Source of the DNA: Phenylobacterium sp.
GTDB lineage: Bacteria; Pseudomonadota; Alphaproteobacteria; Caulobacterales; Caulobacteraceae
NCBI GenBank assembly: GCA_020402585.1
Contig: JADBZH010000053.1
Span: forward strand, 101,345-165,344
DNA: 64,000 nt
Direction of reading: 5' to 3'
In this document: positions 1-10,336 of the stretch, piece by piece
Layout of the letters: each line of letters opens with the position of its first letter
Numbering within the stretch: position 1 is the first letter of the stretch
Program-made: the position numbers and the translations under genes
Notes under the pieces: generated by a model
The model's input: only the letters and a program-made list of their open reading frames with translations
What the model was told of the DNA's origin: nothing
The model's database searches: none

Positions 1-357
1 CTCGAAGGCCCGCCGGAAGTCAGGGTCGGTCGCGTCGCGCACCTCGACCTGCCTCCCGCTGGCCCAGGCGATCAGGCCCGAGGCGGGGCTCGTTGTGACC
101 GCGTCGATCCAGCGGCCGGGGTTTTTCTCCAGGACCTCGGCGCCGGAATCCCGGCTCCAGGCCAAAACGCCGTCGTCACCGCCGGTCAGGACGCCCGCCC
201 CCGTCGGATGCACCGCGGCGCAGAGGACCGCGCCCTGGTGGGCCCCGACCGTCAGGCCATCCTCGCGCCTGACCGTTCCGTCGCCGAGGGCGAACCAGGC
301 CCGTCCGGAGGCGTCGAACAGGGCGGCGGTCACGAAGGCTTCAAATGCGTGGGTCAT
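1..357 (-). CDS. WD40 repeat protein, N-terminal part (cut by left edge)
   Basis: The reverse strand is open from an ATG at 357 to the window edge (119 codons). A strong GGAGGAGGG ribosome site lies directly before the ATG. The peptide has beta-propeller features: a blade-like GAHQGAVLCAAVHPTGAGVL stretch followed by GGDDGVLAWSRDSG, the usual GH-(hydrophobic)-HP-D-W rhythm of WD40 repeats. No signal peptide is visible. WD40 proteins are generally scaffolds; the partner is unknown. It is divergent from exbD. The C-terminal part, and so the number of blades, lies outside the window. Confidence 0.75.
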   Translation of the reverse strand, partial: MTHAFEAFVTAALFDASGRAWFALGDGTVRREDGLTVGAHQGAVLCAAVHPTGAGVLTGGDDGVLAWSRDSGAEVLEKNPGRWIDAVTTSPASGLIAWASGRQVEVRDATDPDFRRAFE

Positions 358-494
358 CCCTCCTCCATAACCCCGCCTGCCCGACGAGGGGAGGGGGTGT
401 GTCGGGTTGGGGCTTTACAATCCCGATCCGATTGGCGAAGGGTTTTTCAACACAGCCGGACGCTTGGCGGCGTCCCGAAGGGAAGGAATGTTTC

Positions 495-923
495 ATGGGT
501 GCGAAGGTTGGCGGCGGGCGCGGCGGACGCTTCGATCTCGGCCAGAACAGCGAGATCAACGTTACGCCCTTCGTCGATGTGATGCTGGTGCTCCTCATCA
601 TCTTCATGGTGGCGATCCCGGCCGCCACGGTGTCCATCAAGCTTGACCTGCCGCCGGCGGTGCCGCCGCCGCCCGGCGCCAAGACCGAGGAGCCGACGGT
701 CATCAACATCCAGGATGGCGGAATCTTCATCGGGGAGTCGGCGACGACCATCGACACGCTCCCCGCCGATCTCGCCCGGAAGCTGGACAAGCCGGACCCG
801 ACCCAGGAGCGCGTTTACATCCGCGCCAACCGCGACGTCCGCTACGGCGATTTCATGCAGGTGATGAACACCCTGCAGGGCAACGGCTACTTCCAGGTCG
901 CGCTGATCAACGAAGAGCTCTGA
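495..923 (+). CDS. exbD: ExbD/TolR-family biopolymer transport protein
   Basis: 142 residues. A cytoplasmic N-terminus ending in the family motif NSEINVTPFVDVMLVLLIIF (about residues 17-36) leads into one membrane helix that carries the conserved proton-path Asp. A proline-rich linker and a periplasmic domain follow. ExbD works with ExbB and TonB to pass the proton-motive force to TonB-dependent receptors; TolR is the paralogous alternative. The ATG at 495 is chosen because GGAAGGAA (481-488) is well placed before it; the frame is open further upstream but has no comparable site. exbB and tonB are not in the window, although three receptors are. A hairpin terminator follows. Confidence 0.88.
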   Translation: MGAKVGGGRGGRFDLGQNSEINVTPFVDVMLVLLIIFMVAIPAATVSIKLDLPPAVPPPPGAKTEEPTVINIQDGGIFIGESATTIDTLPADLARKLDKPDPTQERVYIRANRDVRYGDFMQVMNTLQGNGYFQVALINEEL

Positions 924-948
924 TCTTCATCCCCGTAGGGAATTGAAG

Positions 949-978
949 GGCCCGCCCGGCTTGCCGGGCGGGCCTTTT
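949..978 (+). terminator. Rho-independent terminator after exbD
   Basis: A perfect 12-bp GC-rich inverted repeat (949-960 with 963-974) is followed by TTTT. It lies 25 bp after the exbD stop and just beyond the 3' end of the opposing COG0523 gene. Confidence 0.8.
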
Positions 979-1006
979 CAATGCCGCAGCCATCTGCCCG
1001 CGAGGG

Positions 1007-2092
1007 TCAGGCGGCGCAGGCCTCGAAGCCGGCTTTCAGGGCGTCGGGGTCCAGGTTTCGGCCAATGAAGACCAGGCGTGAGACACGGGACTCGTCTTCT
1101 CGCCAGGGCCGCTGCAGGTCGCCTTCCAGGATCATGTGAACCGCCTGGAACACCAGGCGCCGGTCCTCCCCCGCCACGCTGAGTATGCCCTTGGCGCGCA
1201 GGATGTCCGGACCCTGGGTCTGGAGCACATCGTTCAGCCAGGCGCTGACCCGCGTCCCGTGCATCGGACGGTCAAAGGTCAGCGAGACGCTTGATATGCC
1301 GGCGTCGGCGGCGTGGTCCCGGGCGGAAGGCTCGTGCCCATGATGGTCGTGCCCGTGATGCTCATGCCCGTGGTGGTCGTGATCATGGTGCTCGTGACCA
1401 TGGTGGTCGCAGGACTCGTCGTGGACATGCCCGGGCTCGCCGTGCCCCGGATTCAGGAACTCGGGCTGGAGTTCCGTGATCCGTTCCAGGTCGAACCCGC
1501 CCCTGCCGAGGATCATCTCGAGGGGAACATTTGATCTCTGGGCCCGGTGGATGGGCGCCAAGGGGTTGAGGCGGCGAATCCGCGCCTCGACGTCCCGGAG
1601 CTGGGCCTCGGTCACCAGGTCGGTCTTGTTCAGGATGATCTGGTCGGCGAAGGCGATCTGCTCGACCGCCTCCTTCGAGTCCCCCAGGCGAAGGGGAAGG
1701 TGCAGGGCGTCGACCACGGTCGTCACGCTGTCCAGTTCCGTCCGCGCCCGAACATCGTCATCGACGAAGAAGGTCTGGGCGACAGGGCCGGGGTCGGCCA
1801 GGCCCGTGGTCTCGACGATGATGGCGTCGAACCCGCCCTTGCGCTTCATGAGTCCCGACAGCACCCGGATCAGGTCGCCGCGGACCGTGCAGCAGACGCA
1901 GCCGTTGTTCATCTCGAAGACTTCCTCGTCGGCGCCGACGATGAGGTCGTTGTCGATCCCCACCTCCCCGAACTCGTTGACGATGACCGCATAGCGCCGG
2001 CCATGGTCCTCCGAGAGGATCCGGTTGAGGAGCGTGGTCTTGCCGGCGCCGAGGTAGCCGGTGAGTACGGTGACGGGTGTCTTCTGGCTCAT
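1007..2092 (-). CDS. COG0523/CobW-family metal-binding GTPase
   Basis: 361 residues. Walker A is GYLGAGKT (residues 12-19), the family metal site CVCC is at 65-68, and NKTD (155-158) gives guanine specificity. A very histidine-rich linker spans about 222-260. The C-terminal CobW_C domain covers about 265-361. The family comprises cytosolic metallochaperone or insertase GTPases for Zn, Co, Fe or Ni; the His-rich linker suggests metal buffering. It is divergent from a CDF metal exporter with 65 bp between starts, which supports a metal-homeostasis role. It could equally be a zinc-limitation ZigA/YciC type or a cobalamin-type CobW. No cobalamin genes are nearby, so the former is preferred. Confidence 0.85.
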   Translation of the reverse strand: MSQKTPVTVLTGYLGAGKTTLLNRILSEDHGRRYAVIVNEFGEVGIDNDLIVGADEEVFEMNNGCVCCTVRGDLIRVLSGLMKRKGGFDAIIVETTGLADPGPVAQTFFVDDDVRARTELDSVTTVVDALHLPLRLGDSKEAVEQIAFADQIILNKTDLVTEAQLRDVEARIRRLNPLAPIHRAQRSNVPLEMILGRGGFDLERITELQPEFLNPGHGEPGHVHDESCDHHGHEHHDHDHHGHEHHGHDHHGHEPSARDHAADAGISSVSLTFDRPMHGTRVSAWLNDVLQTQGPDILRAKGILSVAGEDRRLVFQAVHMILEGDLQRPWREDESRVSRLVFIGRNLDPDALKAGFEACAA

Positions 2093-2157
2093 GGCCTCCC
2101 ATCTAGACCTTCGGACGGCTGGGGGAAACCTCGGACCCGGCTTGGTCCTCTCTCGTC

Positions 2158-3096
2158 ATGCATGTATCGCAGGTGCAGTTTTCGTTCCCCGCCTCCGTTC
2201 AGGGTGATCCCTTCGTGTCCTCCACCGGCCCCCGACCCGAAGAGACCGGCGCCCCTGTCGACCTCCACCGGAACGAGCGGCGGACATGGCTGGCCGCCCT
2301 GCTGGTCGCCCTCGCCTCCCTGGCGCAGGTCGGGGCGGGCCTTGCCTTTGGATCCGTGGCGCTGGTCGCCAACGGCGCCCATTCCGGCGCCCATGTCGCC
2401 GCCCTGGCTGTGGCGGGCGCCGCCTACTGGGTGGCGCGTCGGAATGAGGGCAATCTGCAGCTCGCCCACGGAACCGGCCGGATCGGCGACCTGGCCGCCT
2501 TCGCCAACGCCATGCTCCTGGCCCTGGCGGCCCTGGGGTTGGCCGCCGAGAGCGTGTCCCGCTTGCTCGACCCGGAGAGTCCCGAGTACCCGGCCGCCCT
2601 CTATGCCGCCGCCGGCGGCCTGGTCCTCAACCTGGCCTGCATGGCCCTTCTCCGTCCGGCCCGGGCCGACCGTCGCGACGCCTCCGGAGACATCAATCTC
2701 TCGGCGGCGCATCTGCATGTGACGGCGGACGCCGTCGTCGCCGCCCTGACCCTGGCGGGACTGGCGGCGGCCTGGCGCCTGGGCTGGGCCTGGGCGGATC
2801 CCGTCATGGCGCTGATCGGGGCCGCCCTGATCGCCCACTTCGCCGGAACGATCCTGAGACGCGCTGGCGCCGCCCTCCTGGACGTCCGCCAGAATCCCGC
2901 CCTGGAGGCGGAGATCGCCCGCCGACTGGAGTCCTCCGGCCTTGTCGTCCGGGATGTCCGGGCCTGGAGAACGGGGCCCGGGAGGAGCGCCGTCTCCATC
3001 ACGCTGCAGTCGCCGCATTCCGAGGCGCCGGAGCAGATCCGGCGGGCTCTCGCAGACCTTCCCGGCGTCAGCCGGCTCAGTCTGGACCTTCTCTGA
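2158..3096 (+). CDS. dmeF: Cation diffusion facilitator, DmeF-like Co/Ni/Zn exporter
   Basis: 312 residues in a CDF-type layout of six membrane segments. The metal site in the second segment is HxxxH (H75, H79), and the fifth segment has HxxxD (H187, D191). The HGTGRIGDLAAFANA stretch matches the GTGKxGDLA block typical of the DmeF branch. Members export divalent cations from the cytoplasm by proton antiport. The Asp usually found just before the first site (LLADG) is Asn here (N72). ATG 2158 lacks a clear ribosome site; the in-frame GTG at 2215, preceded by AGGGTGA, is a credible alternative and would remove 19 residues. It is divergent from the COG0523 GTPase. Confidence 0.75.
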   Translation: MHVSQVQFSFPASVQGDPFVSSTGPRPEETGAPVDLHRNERRTWLAALLVALASLAQVGAGLAFGSVALVANGAHSGAHVAALAVAGAAYWVARRNEGNLQLAHGTGRIGDLAAFANAMLLALAALGLAAESVSRLLDPESPEYPAALYAAAGGLVLNLACMALLRPARADRRDASGDINLSAAHLHVTADAVVAALTLAGLAAAWRLGWAWADPVMALIGAALIAHFAGTILRRAGAALLDVRQNPALEAEIARRLESSGLVVRDVRAWRTGPGRSAVSITLQSPHSEAPEQIRRALADLPGVSRLSLDLL

Positions 3097-3145
3097 ACCC
3101 CTGCGGGTTGACGGCGCGCCCCGGATCAGGGCTGAAAAAAGGGGC

Positions 3146-4498
3146 ATGTCCGAGCCTCGCCTCCGTTCAGTCCTGCCTCCCGCCCCGCGGCCCCCTGGGC
3201 TGGGGTGGCGCATGATGCAGCCCCTCTGGAGGGTCGCGGATGTCATCTGGCTCGCCCCGGCGTCCGCCGTCCGGACGCTGAGGAACCTTCCAGGGTCCCT
3301 GCGCCGCCTGCCGGAAGGCGTCATGGACCTGGGCGTCTCGGCGCTCCTGCTGGGTTTCCGGCGGCCGGTGGCGACCCTATCCGTGGCCCTGCTCGTGACC
3401 GCCGGCCCTATCGCCGTCGCCTCCCCCCTGTTCCGGACTCTCGAGCCGGCCAGGCCCGCCGCCGGGGATGTTCCCGCCCCGCCGCCGCCCAGGAAGGACC
3501 CCGATCTCGCCTCTCGCCCGGCGCCGCCTCCGCCTCCCGAACTCGTCGCCCGGCTGGCCAGCCTGGACCCCGGCTTCCGCCGGCCGGTGGGTATCGCCGT
3601 CATGGACGTCGAAAGCGGCTGGATCGCCGCCTCGAGCGGCGACCAGGCCTTTCCCCAGCAGAGCGTCTCCAAGCTCTGGGTGGCGCTGACCGTGATGGAC
3701 CAGGTCGACTCCGGGCGCTTGTCCCTCGACCAGACCGTGATCCTGACGGACGCCGACCGGAGCGTCTTCAACCAGCCGGTCGCCCACCTGATCGAGAACG
3801 GGACATTCGAAACCACGCTGCGGGACCTGATCCGCCGGGCCCTGATCCAGTCGGACAATGCGGCCAACGACAAGCTCATGGCCCTGGCCGGCGGCCCGGC
3901 GACAGTGCAGGCCTTCCTGACGTCCCGGGGCATGTCCGGCATTCGCCTGGCCGAGGATGAGCGACGTCTCCAGTCCCGGATCGCCGGTCTGACCTGGAGC
4001 CCCGACCTCTCCGCCTACGGCGCCTTCGAGGCGGCCCGGGCGCGCCTGGACCCCGAGGCGCGGGCCGCCTCCCTCGCCGCCTATGTCGAGCGCCCCTACG
4101 ATGGCGCCACCCCCGCCGGCGTCGTGCGCGCCCTTGCCGCCCTGCACCGCGGCGAGATTCTGTCCCCGGAATCCTCGGACTTCATCCTCAAGACCCTGGC
4201 ACGGGTGAAGACCGGACCCATGCGGCTTCGCGGGGGTCTGTCGCCAGGCTGGCGCGCCGCCCACAAGACGGGAACGGGCCAGGATTTCAGGGGCGAAACC
4301 TTCGGGCTCAACGACGTCGGCCTGGTGACCGCTCCGGACGGCCGGGTCTATGCCGTCGCCGTCCTGGCGCCCCAGGTCCCGAAAGGGTCTCCCCTGCGGC
4401 TCAGGGTGTTCCAGAATGTCTCCTCGACCCTGGTCAGCCACTGGCGGATCCAGGTCGCCGCCAGTGGCGCGGGACCGGACTCGGACCGGGCGGACTGA
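3146..4498 (+). CDS. Membrane-anchored class A beta-lactamase-like serine hydrolase
   Basis: 450 residues. After about 70 mostly basic/proline residues comes one hydrophobic segment (about 72-95), then a proline-rich periplasmic linker and a serine-hydrolase domain. All three active-site boxes are present: SVSK (S173-K176), SDN (236-238) and KTG (374-376). It is longer than a typical class A enzyme (about 290 residues) because of the N-terminal extension. Family members are beta-lactamases or penicillin-binding-type hydrolases; the extension suggests a chromosomal housekeeping enzyme rather than a resistance gene. ATG 3146 has a poorly spaced AGGGG; the ATG at 3212 is an alternative start. 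Confidence 0.75.
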   Translation: MSEPRLRSVLPPAPRPPGLGWRMMQPLWRVADVIWLAPASAVRTLRNLPGSLRRLPEGVMDLGVSALLLGFRRPVATLSVALLVTAGPIAVASPLFRTLEPARPAAGDVPAPPPPRKDPDLASRPAPPPPPELVARLASLDPGFRRPVGIAVMDVESGWIAASSGDQAFPQQSVSKLWVALTVMDQVDSGRLSLDQTVILTDADRSVFNQPVAHLIENGTFETTLRDLIRRALIQSDNAANDKLMALAGGPATVQAFLTSRGMSGIRLAEDERRLQSRIAGLTWSPDLSAYGAFEAARARLDPEARAASLAAYVERPYDGATPAGVVRALAALHRGEILSPESSDFILKTLARVKTGPMRLRGGLSPGWRAAHKTGTGQDFRGETFGLNDVGLVTAPDGRVYAVAVLAPQVPKGSPLRLRVFQNVSSTLVSHWRIQVAASGAGPDSDRAD

Positions 4499-4508
4499 GC
4501 CCCACGCG

Positions 4509-4536
4509 TTGACTCGGACGGGTCGGTCTGTATAAG
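4509..4536 (+). promoter_or_regulatory. Sigma-70 promoter for rplU-rpmA
   Basis: TTGACT (4509-4514) and TATAAG (4531-4536) are separated by 16 bp, close to consensus and rare in this GC-rich sequence. The transcript would have a leader of about 60 nt. It contains a 7-bp hairpin (4547-4553 with 4564-4570), which could be a regulatory structure for ribosomal protein synthesis but is unproven. Confidence 0.7.
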
Positions 4537-4604
4537 AGCGCGCTTCCGCCCGCGGGGTTCCCTGCGGGCGCTGCTTTCTTTGCTATTTCTTCGGGACGCC
4601 AATC

Positions 4605-5180
4605 ATGTACGCGGTGATCAGAACCGGCGGCAAACAGTACCGGGTCGAACCTGGCGACGTGCTGGTGGTCGAAAAGCTGGGCGGCGAGCCCGGTGCGGAC
4701 GTGGCCTTCTCGGACGTCCTGATGCTGGGCGACGGCGCTGCGGTCACCGTGGGCGCCCCCACCGTCGAGGGCGCTGCAGTCAACGCCACCCTGATCGAGA
4801 CCCGCAAGGGCGAGAAGGTCCGGATCTTCAAGAAGATCCGTCGCCAGGGCTATCGCCGTACCCGCGGCCACCGCCAGCCCGAGACCGTGCTGCGCGTCAC
4901 CTCCATCACCGGCGCCGGCAAGACCGCCGCCTGGGACGGCGTGGTCGACCTGACGCCCAAGGCCCTGCTGGACGCCAAGGCCCGCAACCTGAAGGCCGTT
5001 GTGGCCTCGCTGGAAGCCGCGGCGCCCGCCGCCGCCCCGGCCAAGGCTGCGAAGGCCAAGGCTCCCGCCAAGGCGAAGGCCGCTCCGGCGGAGGCCGCCG
5101 AGGCGGCTCCGGCCGAGAAGCCCGCCGCGAAGAAGGCTGCGCCGAAGAAGGCCGCGGCCAAGAAGACCGACGCCGAATAA
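4605..5180 (+). CDS. rplU: 50S ribosomal protein L21 with long Ala/Lys tail
   Basis: 191 residues. Residues 1-103 are a typical L21 (start MYAVIRTGGKQYRV, with KIRRQGYRRTRGHRQ near the end), which binds 23S rRNA in the large subunit. The remaining ~88 residues include a predicted-disordered run of Ala, Lys, Pro and Glu (AAKAKAPAKAKAAPAE and similar), resembling histone H1 tails. L21 is about 103 residues in most bacteria; tails of this kind occur in Caulobacterales. It is followed 29 bp later by rpmA, the usual pair. Confidence 0.97.
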   Translation: MYAVIRTGGKQYRVEPGDVLVVEKLGGEPGADVAFSDVLMLGDGAAVTVGAPTVEGAAVNATLIETRKGEKVRIFKKIRRQGYRRTRGHRQPETVLRVTSITGAGKTAAWDGVVDLTPKALLDAKARNLKAVVASLEAAAPAAAPAKAAKAKAPAKAKAAPAEAAEAAPAEKPAAKKAAPKKAAAKKTDAE

Positions 5181-5209
5181 GCGTCGGAACCTAGTTTCAG
5201 GAGGCCCCC

Positions 5210-5470
5210 ATGGCTCACAAGAAATCTGGCGGTTCCTCGCGCAACGGGCGCGACTCGGCGGGCCGCCGCCTCGGCGTGAAGAAGTTCGGTGGTGAGGCGG
5301 TCCTGGCCGGCAACATCATCGTGCGCCAGCGCGGCACCAAGTTCTTCCCGGGCGACAATGTCGGCATGGGCAAGGACCACACCCTCTTCGCGACCGCCCA
5401 CGGCGCCGTGAAGTTCATCACTAAGCGTGATGACCGCACCTACGTCTGCGTGGAAAACGCGGCCGGCTGA
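5210..5470 (+). CDS. rpmA: 50S ribosomal protein L27
   Basis: 86 residues starting [16 protein letters not shown], the full L27 signature. The N-terminus reaches toward the peptidyl-transferase centre. [12 protein letters not shown] is intact. There is no cleavable N-terminal extension of the Firmicutes kind. A ribosome site (CAGGAGGCCCCC) precedes the ATG. Co-transcribed with rplU and ended by a strong terminator. Confidence 0.98.
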   Translation: MAHKKSGGSSRNGRDSAGRRLGVKKFGGEAVLAGNIIVRQRGTKFFPGDNVGMGKDHTLFATAHGAVKFITKRDDRTYVCVENAAG

Positions 5471-5523
5471 CGCGGACCTTCCCGAAGGCCCGCCTGCCTG
5501 GCGGACCGGTGGATCTCCCGAAG

Positions 5524-5560
5524 CGGGGAGCCCGGACGCCGGGCTCCCCGTTTTCGTTTT
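5524..5560 (+). terminator. Rho-independent terminator after rpmA
   Basis: A 12-bp perfect stem (5524-5535 with 5539-5550), a 3-nt loop and a TTTTCGTTTT tail. It ends 35 bp before the next start codon, so it separates rplU-rpmA from the GNAT gene. Confidence 0.9.
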
Positions 5561-5595
5561 CAGGCCCCCGCCAGAGGGGCCGGGAGGCCCCCCGA

Positions 5596-6129
5596 ATGCT
5601 CCCCTTCCGCCCTGAACCCGTCATCGAGACGCCCCGCCTGCGCCTGCGCGCGCCCCGGCGCAGCGACACCGCCCGGATCGCCGCCCTGTGCGCCGACTTC
5701 GAAGTGGTCCGAAACACCCGCAGCCTCCCGCACCCTTACGCCCTCGAGGACGCCGAAGCCTTCCTGGCCTCCGGCGACGGTCTCGACCCCACCCGAGAGG
5801 CGAGGTTCGTGCTCGACCATCCCGCGGAAGGCCTTGTCGGCATGCTGTCCTTCTTCGGCGAGCCCGCCCCGGGAACGGAGATCGGCTACTGGCTCGGCCG
5901 CCCTTACTGGGGCGAGGGCCTGATGACCGAGGCGGTCAAGGCCGCCCTGGTCTGGGCCGCCCGGGACTGGGGCCGTACCTATGTGCGCGCCTGGCGGCTG
6001 GACGAGAACCCGGCGTCGGACGCCGTCCTGGTGAAGGCGGGCTTCCTCTACACCGGCGAGCGTCGCCAGACCTTCGTGCTGTCCCGCGGCGAGGCCCTGC
6101 CCTCGCGCGGCCAGATCTGGCTGGCCTGA
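5596..6129 (+). CDS. GNAT acetyltransferase (RimJ/RimL type)
   Basis: 177 residues. It opens with ETPRLRLRAPRRSD, the usual RimJ/RimL beginning, and has the acetyl-CoA region around GYWLGRPYWGEGLMTEAV (about 97-114). These enzymes acetylate the alpha-amino group of proteins or small molecules; the substrate is unknown. ATG 5596 is chosen for the GGGAGG at 5582-5587. An upstream in-frame start at 5509 would place the rpmA terminator inside the gene and is rejected. The location between rpmA and obgE is characteristic of Caulobacterales. Confidence 0.85.
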   Translation: MLPFRPEPVIETPRLRLRAPRRSDTARIAALCADFEVVRNTRSLPHPYALEDAEAFLASGDGLDPTREARFVLDHPAEGLVGMLSFFGEPAPGTEIGYWLGRPYWGEGLMTEAVKAALVWAARDWGRTYVRAWRLDENPASDAVLVKAGFLYTGERRQTFVLSRGEALPSRGQIWLA

Positions 6130-6151
6130 TTTTGTCGTCGGGACGTGCTAG

Positions 6152-8313
<2,162 letters not shown>

Positions 8314-9528
8314 TCACCCCAGGGCGGTGACCTTCCGGGCCGCGAGGTCGGCCAGTCGGCTGGCGTCGATGCCCAGGCCCTCCAGCACCTCGAGCGTGTG
8401 TTCGCCCAGGGCCGGGCCCGGCCAGCGGACGCTTCCCGGGGTCTCCGACAGTTTCGGGAAGGCGTTCTGCATCTTCACCCTCCCGAAGACCGGGTGATCC
8501 ACCTCGACAATGGACTGGCGGGCGACGAACTGAGGGTCCTCCAGCATGTCCGGGGCGCGGAAGATGCGGCCGCAGGGCACGCCATTGGCCTCCAGCAGGG
8601 CCAGGAGCTCGGGCAGGGGCCAGTTGCGGGTCCAGGCCGAGACGATGGTGTCCAGCTCGGCCTGGTTCTCGCCCCGTGCGGCGTGGGTGGCGTAGCGCGG
8701 GTCGGCGGCCAGGTCCTCCCGGCCCATGGTCGCGGCCAGGCGGGCGAAGACGGCGTCGCCGTTCCCGCCGATCAAGAGGCTCTCGCCGTTGGCGCAGGGA
8801 TAGACGTTCGAGGGCGCGATGCCGGGCAGGATGGAGCCTGAGCGTTCCCGGACATAGCCGGTCAGGTCGTACTCGGTGACCAGGTTCTCCATCACAGAGA
8901 GCACGCTCTCATAGAGCGCCGCGTCGATCATCTGGCCGCGCCCGGTCCGCTCGCGGTGGTGCAGGGCCATCATGACGCCGATCACGGCGTGGAGGGCGGT
9001 CAGGCTGTCGCCGATGGAGATTCCCGCCCGGGCCGGTGGACGGTCGGGCTCGCCGGTCACGTACCGCAGGCCGCCCATGGCCTCACCGATCAGGCCGTAG
9101 CCCGCCCGCTCCGAGTAGGGCCCGGTCTGGCCGAAGCCCGAGACCCTGGCCATGACCAGGCGGGGATTGCGGGCCGCGAGGGCCTCGTAGCCCATGCCCC
9201 ACTTCTCCATGGCGCCCGGGCGGAAGTTCTCGATCAGGACATCGGCCTGGTCGATCAGGGCCAGGGCCAGCTCGCGGCCCTCGGGCTGGCGCAGGTCGAG
9301 GGCCACTGAGCGCTTGTTCCGCCCGATGACCGGCCACCAGGGCGACAGGCCCTTGGGCAGGGAGCGGCCCCACTGGCGCATGGGGTCGCCCTTGCCGGGG
9401 TCCTCGACCTTGACCACGTCGGCCCCGAAGTCGCCCAGCACCTGGCCGCAGAAGGGGCCGGCGATCAGGGTGCCCATCTCCACGACCTTCAGGTCGGACA
9501 GGGGTCCCTTCGGGATCTGGTCGGTCAT
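8314..9528 (-). CDS. CaiB/BaiF class III CoA transferase
   Basis: 404 residues from ATG 9528. The N-terminus LSDLKVVEMGTLIAGPFCGQ and the DFGADVVKVEDPGKGDP block are diagnostic of class III CoA transferases, which move CoA between carboxylic acids through an Asp-anhydride. The substrate cannot be read from the sequence. A GGAG site lies before 9528. An in-frame ATG at 9588 also has an AGGGG, so 20 more residues are possible, but homologues begin near 9528. It is divergent from the FAH-family hydrolase. Confidence 0.88.
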   Translation of the reverse strand: MTDQIPKGPLSDLKVVEMGTLIAGPFCGQVLGDFGADVVKVEDPGKGDPMRQWGRSLPKGLSPWWPVIGRNKRSVALDLRQPEGRELALALIDQADVLIENFRPGAMEKWGMGYEALAARNPRLVMARVSGFGQTGPYSERAGYGLIGEAMGGLRYVTGEPDRPPARAGISIGDSLTALHAVIGVMMALHHRERTGRGQMIDAALYESVLSVMENLVTEYDLTGYVRERSGSILPGIAPSNVYPCANGESLLIGGNGDAVFARLAATMGREDLAADPRYATHAARGENQAELDTIVSAWTRNWPLPELLALLEANGVPCGRIFRAPDMLEDPQFVARQSIVEVDHPVFGRVKMQNAFPKLSETPGSVRWPGPALGEHTLEVLEGLGIDASRLADLAARKVTALG

Positions 9529-9650
9529 GGCGCGCTCCGGTTCCACTCGAGCGGACCTAGGCCGCAGGCCGGGAAAGGTGTCAATCATGGGCTGCCCCTT
9601 TGGCGGCTCCGGGGTTTTCCTTCCCGCCCGATAGGCGTATGCCGCCCTCC

Positions 9651-10331
9651 ATGACCCGCTTCACGCACACGCCGCCGTCTCCGGTCCTGGTCCCTGTCGA
9701 GGGCTCCGACGCCCTCTTCCCGGTCCGTCGGGTGCTGTGCGTGGGCCGGAACTACGCCGCCCACCGCCGCGAGATGGGGGGCGATGACCGGGATCCGCCC
9801 TTCTTCTTCGCCAAGCCCGCGGACGCCATCGTTCCCCCAGGCGGTCAGGTTCCCTTCCCCCCGGCCACGACCAACCTGCACCATGAGATCGAACTCGTCG
9901 TCGCCCTGAAGTCCGGCGGTGCGGATATTCCCGTCGGCCGGGCCCAGGAGCACGTCTTCGGCTACGCCGTCGGGGTAGACCTGACCCGGCGGGACCTGCA
10001 GGCCCTGGCCAAGGACAAGGGCCAGCCCTGGGAGGCCGCCAAGGGGTTCGACGCCTCAGGCCCCATGTCGGCGATCCGACCCTGGACCGACGCCCCGCCA
10101 CAGGGGCCCATCCGCCTTTCGGTCAACGGCGGCGTACGCCAGGACGCCGTTGTCGCGGACATGATCTGGAACGTGGCCGAGATCATTTCCGAGGCCTCCC
10201 GGCTCTGGACCCTGCAGGCCGGCGACTTGATCTTCACCGGGACCCCTGAAGGCGTGGGGCCGCTGCAGGCGGGCGATCGGGTCGAGGGCGAGGTCGAGGG
10301 TGTCGGCGTCCTGGCCTTCCGGCTGGACTGA
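9651..10331 (+). CDS. Fumarylacetoacetate hydrolase-family enzyme (fumarylpyruvate hydrolase-like)
   Basis: 226 residues. Hallmarks are VLCVGRNYAAHRREMG, FFFAKPADAIVPPGG, the metal-binding HHEIELVV, GYAVGVDLTRRDLQ and the GDLIFTGTPEGVGPL end block. The family hydrolyses C-C bonds in acylpyruvates or fumarylacetoacetate. The length and the FFFAKPADA wording fit fumarylpyruvate hydrolases of gentisate breakdown. The next gene, five bases on, is a maleylpyruvate/maleylacetoacetate isomerase-like protein, which supports an isomerase-hydrolase pair. An ATG at 9639 is a possible earlier start. Confidence 0.85.
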   Translation: MTRFTHTPPSPVLVPVEGSDALFPVRRVLCVGRNYAAHRREMGGDDRDPPFFFAKPADAIVPPGGQVPFPPATTNLHHEIELVVALKSGGADIPVGRAQEHVFGYAVGVDLTRRDLQALAKDKGQPWEAAKGFDASGPMSAIRPWTDAPPQGPIRLSVNGGVRQDAVVADMIWNVAEIISEASRLWTLQAGDLIFTGTPEGVGPLQAGDRVEGEVEGVGVLAFRLD

Positions 10332-10336
10332 CCGCT

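Noticed and set aside
1313..1534. Plus-strand frames over the His-rich repeats
   Set aside because: The repeats encode the His-rich linker of the minus-strand GTPase; the plus frames are shadows.
2089..3942. 617-codon minus-strand frame over the exporter and serine hydrolase
   Set aside because: No domain motifs, Arg/Gly/Pro-rich shadow composition, and both plus-strand genes have intact catalytic residues.
4547..4570. Terminator before rplU
   Set aside because: The stem is only 7 bp with a 10-nt loop and lies within the rplU leader, after a good promoter; no T-run follows directly.
5509..5595. Upstream extension of the GNAT gene
   Set aside because: It would run through the rpmA terminator and has no ribosome site; ATG 5596 has GGGAGG.
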